Origin: Desulfocapsa sp.
GTDB lineage: Bacteria > Desulfobacterota > Desulfobulbia > Desulfobulbales > Desulfocapsaceae
DNA: 6,694 nucleotides
Assembly: GCA_029934815.1 (NCBI GenBank)
Contig: JAOZLM010000125.1
Location: forward strand, 1 to 6,694
Direction of reading: 5' to 3'
Part shown: in pieces, positions 1 to 5,127 of the stretch
Layout of the letters: each line of letters opens with the position of its first letter
How positions within the stretch are numbered: position 1 is the stretch's first letter
The notes under the pieces: model-generated
What the model was told of the DNA's origin: nothing
What the model saw: only the letters and a program-made list of their open reading frames with translations
The model's database searches: none
Made by a program: the position numbers and the translations under genes

Positions 1-22
1 GAAGGAAGTACTCTTGGGGTAC

Positions 23-73
23 AAATTTGCTGTCGTTGCGACGTACTTAAGTACGTCTCACTCCATCAAATTT
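23..73. repeat. Palindrome-centred imperfect inverted repeat in intergenic DNA
   Basis: A perfect 18-bp palindrome, GACGTACTTAAGTACGTC, lies at 40-57. It is flanked almost symmetrically by AAATTTG at 23-29 and its complement CAAATTT at 67-73, with unpaired spacers of 10 and 9 bases between. Transcribed from either strand it could form a long interrupted hairpin. There is no T-run next to the stem, so it is not a standard intrinsic terminator. The architecture resembles dispersed intergenic palindromes (REP-like) or a dimeric regulator site, but one copy in one window cannot distinguish these. No coding sequence is apparent in 1-167. Confidence 0.55.
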
Positions 74-146
74 ACGTTCCTCGAATATGAAGTTTTTCAC
101 TTAGCCATCTAATATTTAGGTTTTTACGAGCTTATCAATCTTTGAG

Positions 147-179
147 GGTGCTTTAGATCTGTATGCTCTAAAGTCCACC
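147..179 (-). terminator. Hairpin straddling the gabD stop codon, possible weak terminator
   Basis: GGTG plus CTTTAGA (147-157) can pair with TCTAAAG (167-173) and, after a two-base bulge, CACC (176-179), leaving a nine-base loop. The stem includes the gabD stop codon. On the minus strand no U-tract follows, so classical Rho-independent termination is doubtful. It could instead be a 3'-end stabilising structure or chance. Confidence 0.3.
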
Positions 180-1616
180 TACACACATATATTTGATCTC
201 GAGATATTCTTCAATACCATACTTTGATCCTTCACGGCCAATTCCTGACTCTTTCATACCACCAAAAGGTGCGGCCTCTGATGAGAGCACTCCTGTATTC
301 ACTCCAACCATGCCATACTCAAGCGCTTCTGTTACCTGAAAACAGCGAGCCATATCACGGCTGAAAAAATAGGAGGCAAGACCATATTCTGAATCATTTG
401 CAAGAGCAATACCTTCTGCATCATCCTTAAAAACAAAAAGAGGTGCCACCGGACCGAATGTTTCTTCAGTTGCGATTCTCATAGAGCTTGTCACGTTTCC
501 AAGAACGGTTGGCTCGAAAAAGAAACCACTTTCTCCGCTGCGTTTCCCGCCGGCAAGCAGTACCGCACCTTTGTCACAGGCGTCTTTGATTTGCTCTTCC
601 ACTTTTATAACAGCGTTGAGATCGATCAGCGGCCCCTGATTATTAGTGCTTTCAAAGCCATTGCCAACACGTAGTTGTTTTTTAACGGCAACACTTAATT
701 TCTCCGCAAATTCTTCGTACACACCTTCCTGAATAATAAAACGGTTGGCACAAACACAGGTCTGGCCTGCATTTCTATATTTGGACGCCACAGCTTCAGT
801 AACGGCAACATCAATATCGGCATCATTAAAAACCAGAAATGGAGCGTGCCCGCCAAGTTCAAGGGACACTTTTTTCACCGTCTCACTACAGGCAGCCATA
901 AGTTTTTTACCAACGGGTGTAGATCCTGTAAAACTCAGTTTTCGAACGATTGCACTTTTGGTGAACTCTGCGCCAATTTCCGGGGCAGGGCCTGTTATTA
1001 CGTTAAAAACACCCTTGGGGATTCCTGCACGATGTGCAAGCTCTGCAAGAGCCATGGCAGAAAACGGAGTCTCGGCTGCAGGTTTTACAATCACCGGACA
1101 TCCAGCAGCCAAAGCAGGAGCAGCCTTTCTGGTAATCATGGCTGACGGGAAATTCCAGGGAGTAATTGCAGCACAAACACCAACAGGTTCCTTGAGCACA
1201 ATTATTCGTTTTCCCTTTTGGGACATGGGAATGGTATCGCCATACACACGTTTTGCTTCTTCTGCAAACCACTCAACATAAGAAGCCCCATACAGGACCT
1301 CACCCTCAGCTTCAACCAGAGGTTTTCCCTGCTCACTGGTCATAATAATGGCAAGATCCTGCTTGTTGGAAACGATCAGATCATACCATTTCCGAAGTAT
1401 TACAGAACGTTCCTTGGCCGTTAAGCCTTTCCATGAGCCATAGGACTTTTCAGCGGCCGCAATTGCTTTCTTAGTCTCGTTTGCACCAAGAGATGGAACG
1501 GTACCGAGCAAACTATTATCTGCCGGATTGTACACTTCTATCTTTGCATCAGAGTCTACCCAGCCGCCATCAATATAACACTTCTGGCGCAGAAGTGAGG
1601 GATCTTCTAATTTCAT
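168..1616 (-). CDS. gabD: NAD(P)-dependent succinate-semialdehyde dehydrogenase
   Basis: This cytoplasmic aldehyde dehydrogenase oxidises succinate semialdehyde to succinate with NAD(P)+, the last step of 4-aminobutyrate breakdown. The 482-aa length equals my recollection of E. coli GabD, and similarity is visible along the whole chain, including the near-identical C-terminus (EGSKYGIEEYLEIKYMCVG). Family residues are present: oxyanion Asn155 in TPWNFP, cofactor Lys178 in KPAAETP, the FTGSTPVG loop near 229, general base Glu253 in LELGG, nucleophile Cys287 in NAGQTCVCAN, and Glu385 in EETFGP. Cys287 and Cys289 form the CxC pair known in SSADHs as a possible redox switch. The start is supported by GAGGT (1622-1626) five bases upstream. 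No aminotransferase or GABA permease gene lies beside it, so the physiological source of substrate is open. Another semialdehyde, such as glutarate semialdehyde, remains possible. Confidence 0.93.
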   Translation of the reverse strand: MKLEDPSLLRQKCYIDGGWVDSDAKIEVYNPADNSLLGTVPSLGANETKKAIAAAEKSYGSWKGLTAKERSVILRKWYDLIVSNKQDLAIIMTSEQGKPLVEAEGEVLYGASYVEWFAEEAKRVYGDTIPMSQKGKRIIVLKEPVGVCAAITPWNFPSAMITRKAAPALAAGCPVIVKPAAETPFSAMALAELAHRAGIPKGVFNVITGPAPEIGAEFTKSAIVRKLSFTGSTPVGKKLMAACSETVKKVSLELGGHAPFLVFNDADIDVAVTEAVASKYRNAGQTCVCANRFIIQEGVYEEFAEKLSVAVKKQLRVGNGFESTNNQGPLIDLNAVIKVEEQIKDACDKGAVLLAGGKRSGESGFFFEPTVLGNVTSSMRIATEETFGPVAPLFVFKDDAEGIALANDSEYGLASYFFSRDMARCFQVTEALEYGMVGVNTGVLSSEAAPFGGMKESGIGREGSKYGIEEYLEIKYMCVGGL

Positions 1617-1647
1617 TATATACCTCGATAAAAAACCATTGTAACTG

Positions 1648-1676
1648 TTGATATGTTAATTCAATCCAACTATACT
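1648..1676 (+). promoter_or_regulatory. Predicted sigma70-type promoter for the S4-domain gene
   Basis: TTGATA (1648-1653) and TATACT (1671-1676) are separated by exactly 17 bases. Each hexamer differs from the bacterial housekeeping consensus at one position. Transcription would start near 1683, giving a leader of about 70 nt before the ATG at 1752. Position and orientation fit the S4 gene. The divergent gabD promoter must lie in the same 135-bp interval, but I could not find a convincing one on the minus strand. Confidence 0.55.
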
Positions 1677-1751
1677 ACCATGTAACTATCCAGTACCCAA
1701 GGGAAACTATACTTTTTCAATCTCCTCTCACAAAGCAAAACGGTCAAGTGT

Positions 1752-1979
1752 ATGCCAGCTCCAGAAAAAATACAAATCAAAATCCATAAAGAACCAATCA
1801 GACTCAGTCAATTTCTTAAACTTGCAAATGTCGTACAGGATGGCTTAGAAGCGAAGATTCGGATACTTGACGGAGAAATTCTGGTTAATGATGAACTGGA
1901 AATCCGCCGTGGAAGAAAATTATACACAGGGGATCTTGTTCGTTTTGATAAAAACACCTTTGAAGTTACAAAAATGTAG
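1752..1979 (+). CDS. S4-domain RNA-binding protein, YbcJ-like
   Basis: This is a 75-aa basic protein consisting of little more than one S4 RNA-binding fold (about residues 16-70). The pattern LSQFLKLANVVQDGLEAKI, then G-E-I-L-V-N, E-I-R-R-G-R-K, and G-D-L-V-R-F matches the compact S4 proteins related to E. coli YbcJ (about 70 aa). In that family the helix-loop and the small beta hairpin bind structured RNA, and a ribosome- or RNA-associated role is usually inferred. The exact target is not known to me. No strong Shine-Dalgarno is visible before the ATG. A good sigma70-like promoter lies about 75 bases upstream, so it is probably monocistronic. Its stop is 8 bp from the end of the convergent cyclase gene, with no clear terminator between. 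Confidence 0.88.
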   Translation: MPAPEKIQIKIHKEPIRLSQFLKLANVVQDGLEAKIRILDGEILVNDELEIRRGRKLYTGDLVRFDKNTFEVTKM

Positions 1980-1987
1980 GGGAGAAA

Positions 1988-3550
1988 TCAGGGCAGTTGC
2001 ACCTGTCCGGGAGTAATCGAATAGAGCTGAATCTCGCACTCGAGTCCACGCAGTTGCCGTGCATCCTCCTTTTGTATCGGATACGTTTTTTTCAGATCTT
2101 TCTGCACATTTTCAGTGATTAAAATCAACCCGGATTCAGTGGACGATGCCAGCCGCTGGGCGATATTCACATCAGTTCCAATTACCGTGTAATCGAGCCT
2201 TCTCGATGAGCCGACATTGCCGTGGAACAGTTCCCCCCGACTAATCCCGATACCAAGCCCCAGCTGATGAAAGACATCAGACTTTTTCAACCACTCTTGC
2301 CGCAATTGTTCAAATTTCTGCGCTAGCTCTATGGCCGTACAAAGAGCTGCATCGGAAGGATCTTCAAGATGAATGGGTGCACCAAAAGAAACCAGCGCCG
2401 CATCTCCCATAAATTTATCCAGCGTTCCCTTCCATGAAAAAGCCACTTCTGAAAAAATATCGAAAAAACTGGTAAGGAAAAGATGGAGTTCTTTATGGGA
2501 TAAATGCTGAACTGCCAGTGTGAAATTCCTGATATCGGCAAAGAGTACCGTCAACTCACGTACCCCGCCAATATTCATCAAATCCACATCGGAGTTTAGC
2601 AGGATCTCGGCTACTTCCGGTGCCACATATTGTTCAAAGAGTGCTTTGGTTCTGGCATTTTGTTCCCGCTCCTGCATGGATGCGACATTTTCAAGAGCCA
2701 TAACAGCCTGCCCGCAAATAACAGACAGCATTTCCAGGTCTCCCTGACTGTATTCTACATCACGATTTGTCTGACTGATATTTAAGACACCTAATATTTT
2801 ATCTCTGCCGGTTAATGGAAAAGAAATGGAAGCAGAGATCTCTTTTCGTTTTAAATAGTGTGCAAGGGGGGATTGCTCCTGGCTGTGTTTATTGAGAATC
2901 ACTGGTTCGCCATGGGCGTAAACCCAACCGGCAATTTTCTCACCGGATTTCACCGCAACCTGTTTAGCAACAGATTCATCAATGCCTCGCGATGCCACAA
3001 TATGGAGTCGTTCGTCCTCTTCCACAAACATCATTAGAGAAATAGCAGGTACATCTATTTGTAATGTGACAGCTTCCAGCAATAGTTCGTAAACTTCTGC
3101 TATTGTACCGGCATCAACGAACTTTTCACCAAGCTTATAAAGGGGAAGCATGGTTTTCAGGCGGGTATTTTCTTCACGTAAACGGGCTATTGCCAGGGCT
3201 TCCTGAACAGCTTTTACTATTTCTGTACCTTCAATGGGTTTTTCAAGCACACCATTGAACCCTTTGTTCATTGCATCAATAACCATATCCATATTGGCAT
3301 GTCCGGTAACAAGAATACCAACAATACCGGGATTTGATTGCCTTATATTTTCAAAGGTCTCAATGCCCGACATGCCGGGTAGCATTGCATCCACAATTGC
3401 CAGGTCAAATTGTGTGGACATAGCCATTTCTATGGCTTGTTCACCGGAGTAGGCGCACGACACATCGTGCCCGATATCTCCAAGAGCCATTCGACTCATA
3501 TCAGCAATAAATGCTTCATCGTCAACAATCAGGATTTTCTGAGAGGCCAT
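1988..3550 (-). CDS. Response regulator with GAF and class III adenylate/guanylate cyclase output
   Basis: A predicted cytoplasmic 520-aa two-component output protein that would make a cyclic nucleotide under phosphorylation control. Residues 1-120 are a receiver domain with acidic pocket Asp10/Asp11, phospho-acceptor Asp54 (IVDAMLPGMSG), Thr82 and Lys104 (EKP). Residues about 138-290 form a GAF sensor domain. A short coiled linker (about 290-305) precedes a class III cyclase domain (about 325-515). Both metal-binding aspartates are visible, Asp339 in VLFADIRNFT and Asp383 in KFMGDA. Lys379 and Thr455 (DYTVIG) occupy the two purine-recognition positions, and the transition-state Asn462 and Arg466 lie in VNIAQR. 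Lys/Thr is the class IIIb signature, usually adenylate cyclase and in some members bicarbonate-responsive; cAMP is therefore the likelier product. No membrane segment is present. The cognate histidine kinase is not in the window. The start has only a weak ribosome-binding site, but it places the receiver domain at the normal distance. Confidence 0.9.
   Translation of the reverse strand: MASQKILIVDDEAFIADMSRMALGDIGHDVSCAYSGEQAIEMAMSTQFDLAIVDAMLPGMSGIETFENIRQSNPGIVGILVTGHANMDMVIDAMNKGFNGVLEKPIEGTEIVKAVQEALAIARLREENTRLKTMLPLYKLGEKFVDAGTIAEVYELLLEAVTLQIDVPAISLMMFVEEDERLHIVASRGIDESVAKQVAVKSGEKIAGWVYAHGEPVILNKHSQEQSPLAHYLKRKEISASISFPLTGRDKILGVLNISQTNRDVEYSQGDLEMLSVICGQAVMALENVASMQEREQNARTKALFEQYVAPEVAEILLNSDVDLMNIGGVRELTVLFADIRNFTLAVQHLSHKELHLFLTSFFDIFSEVAFSWKGTLDKFMGDAALVSFGAPIHLEDPSDAALCTAIELAQKFEQLRQEWLKKSDVFHQLGLGIGISRGELFHGNVGSSRRLDYTVIGTDVNIAQRLASSTESGLILITENVQKDLKKTYPIQKEDARQLRGLECEIQLYSITPGQVQLP
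1991..2008. other. Short hairpin at the convergent gene junction
   Basis: GGGCAG (1991-1996) can pair with CTGTCC (2003-2008) through one G-U pair, around a six-base loop, inside the last codons of the cyclase gene and just beyond the S4 stop codon. No T-run follows on either strand. It is the only structure near the 8-bp gap between these convergent genes, and is a weak candidate for a shared transcript end. Confidence 0.2.
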
Positions 3551-3783
3551 GTAGGTAAATGCTCAAATGGTTAAAGAAAAAGTAGCGTTTAATAAAGTGA
3601 ATCAGAAACAAAAGTATATCTAAATGATATCATCAACAATAATTCCCTGCAAGGGATTAGGAGACTATTTCACATTACTGTTTGCCTAAGAGAAAAAAAG
3701 CAGGTAAATTCCGGCATCGATTGTAAGGTATTTCACTTGCAGAATAAAAAGGATACATTCGATTCCACGTCAGCGACCAGCAC
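3551..3783. promoter_or_regulatory. Divergent intergenic region between cyclase gene and rarA
   Basis: This 233-bp AT-rich gap must carry promoters for both divergent genes. Visible elements are a 10-bp palindrome ATGATATCAT (3624-3633), a small TCCCT-GCA-AGGGA dyad (3644-3656), a minus-strand TATACT (complement of 3613-3618) that could be a -10 for the cyclase gene, and a plus-strand TTGTAA at 3721 with TAAAAA 18 bases later at 3745 that could serve rarA. None is strong enough to call separately. No small ORF or RNA gene is evident. Confidence 0.35.
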
Positions 3784-5127
3784 ATGAGCAACAACTCTCA
3801 CTCACAGGCACCACTTGCAGAACGTATGCGCCCACAAACTCTTGACGATTTTGTAGGGCAGGAGACGCTCGTTGGCGAAGGAAAACTTTTACACGGTGTA
3901 CTTGCAGCCGATGCACTGCCATCCCTTATTCTCTGGGGGCCTCCGGGTACTGGAAAAACGACCCTTGCTAAAATCCTTGCACGGTCAACATCTGCAGATT
4001 TTGTCTATTTTTCTGCAGTTCTTTCAGGTGTGAAGGAAGTCAGAAAGATTGTTGAGCAGGCAACAATACTAAAAGAAAAGGAAAACCGTGGTACCATTTT
4101 CTTTATTGATGAGATCCACCGATTTAATAAAAGCCAGCAGGATGCTTTTCTTCCCCACGTGGAAAACGGCCTCTTCACTTTAATTGGTGCAACCACGGAA
4201 AACCCGTCATTTATGGTTATTGCACCACTGCTTTCCAGGTGCAAAGTACTCGTACTGCAACCATTAAACGATGATAATCTGGAGTTGATCTTCACCAGAG
4301 CTCTGAAGGATTCAGCAAATGGTCTTGGAGCAGATAAACTAAACTTTGGAAAAGACAGTCTCAAAGTATTAACAACACTTGCTGATGGAGACGCCCGCAA
4401 AGGACTGAACAATCTCGACATTGCTGCAACGCTTGCTTTACATCGGCTAAATAACGATACAAAGCAAACAAAACGCGAAATAATCCTTGTTGACGTACAG
4501 GAAGCAGCACAACAATTCTCTCTGCGCTACGATAAGGATGGAGAAGAGCATTACAATCTTATTTCAGCCTTACACAAAAGTCTTCGCGATTCAGATCCTG
4601 ACGGCAGCCTCTACTGGTTGTACAGAATGCTGGAATCAGGTGAAGATCCGTTATATATTTGCAGAAGGCTAATCCGGTTTGCCTCGGAAGATGTAGGGTT
4701 GTCCGACCCACAGGCTTTAACACATACCATCTCCTGTCGAGATGCGTACCACACCCTCGGCTTACCTGAAGGAAAACTGGCTATTGCACAGGCGGTGGTG
4801 TATCTGGCAACAACATCTAAGAGTAATGCATTATACAGCGCTGAAACAGCTGTACGAAAATGCATCCGAAAATCAGGCACCCTGCCGGTTCCCTTGCATC
4901 TTCGGAATGCACCAACTAAACTGATGAAAGATCTTGATTATGGCAAAGGGTACCAATATGCACACAGTGTTGATGAGGCACTTGTTGCCCAGGAACATTT
5001 ACCGGAACAGATTTCAGGATCACATTTTTATTCGCCAACCAATCGGGGTTATGAAGCTCTGGTAAAAGACCGCCTGCAAAAATGGCGGGTAATTCTTCAA
5101 AAACGACAAAATGATATTAAAAAATAA
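3784..5127 (+). CDS. rarA: Replication-associated recombination protein A (AAA+ ATPase)
   Basis: RarA (MgsA, WRNIP1 family) is a cytoplasmic clamp-loader-like AAA+ ATPase that acts at stalled forks and opens duplex ends with SSB. The 447-aa length matches the E. coli protein as I recall it. The N-terminus carries the family motif LAERMRPQTLDDFVGQ (11-26). Walker A is GPPGTGKTT (52-60), Walker B FFIDEIHRFNKSQQD (106-120), sensor 1 GATTENPSF (135-143), the predicted arginine finger Arg152 in LLSRC, and sensor 2 DARKGLNNLD (203-212). The C-terminal tetramerisation region has the expected DPDGSLYWLYRMLESGEDP, RRLIRFASEDVG and LHLRNAP motifs. No convincing Shine-Dalgarno precedes the ATG, but the motif at residue 11 fits this start. 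It lacks the N-terminal PIP-like extension of some homologues. Its last 17 bases overlap the next gene, suggesting co-transcription. Confidence 0.96.
   Translation: MSNNSHSQAPLAERMRPQTLDDFVGQETLVGEGKLLHGVLAADALPSLILWGPPGTGKTTLAKILARSTSADFVYFSAVLSGVKEVRKIVEQATILKEKENRGTIFFIDEIHRFNKSQQDAFLPHVENGLFTLIGATTENPSFMVIAPLLSRCKVLVLQPLNDDNLELIFTRALKDSANGLGADKLNFGKDSLKVLTTLADGDARKGLNNLDIAATLALHRLNNDTKQTKREIILVDVQEAAQQFSLRYDKDGEEHYNLISALHKSLRDSDPDGSLYWLYRMLESGEDPLYICRRLIRFASEDVGLSDPQALTHTISCRDAYHTLGLPEGKLAIAQAVVYLATTSKSNALYSAETAVRKCIRKSGTLPVPLHLRNAPTKLMKDLDYGKGYQYAHSVDEALVAQEHLPEQISGSHFYSPTNRGYEALVKDRLQKWRVILQKRQNDIKK

Noticed and set aside
745..1281. A 178-codon plus-strand open frame inside gabD.
   Set aside because: It is antisense to the most conserved part of an intact dehydrogenase and has no family resemblance of its own.
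3644..3656. TCCCT-GCA-AGGGA dyad between the cyclase gene and rarA as a terminator or operator.
   Set aside because: Five base pairs around a three-base loop, without a U-tract or a second copy, is too weak to assign a role, so it is only mentioned within the intergenic entry.
4005..4421. A 138-codon minus-strand open frame inside rarA.
   Set aside because: It is antisense to the Walker B and sensor regions of RarA, low in complexity, and resembles no known protein.
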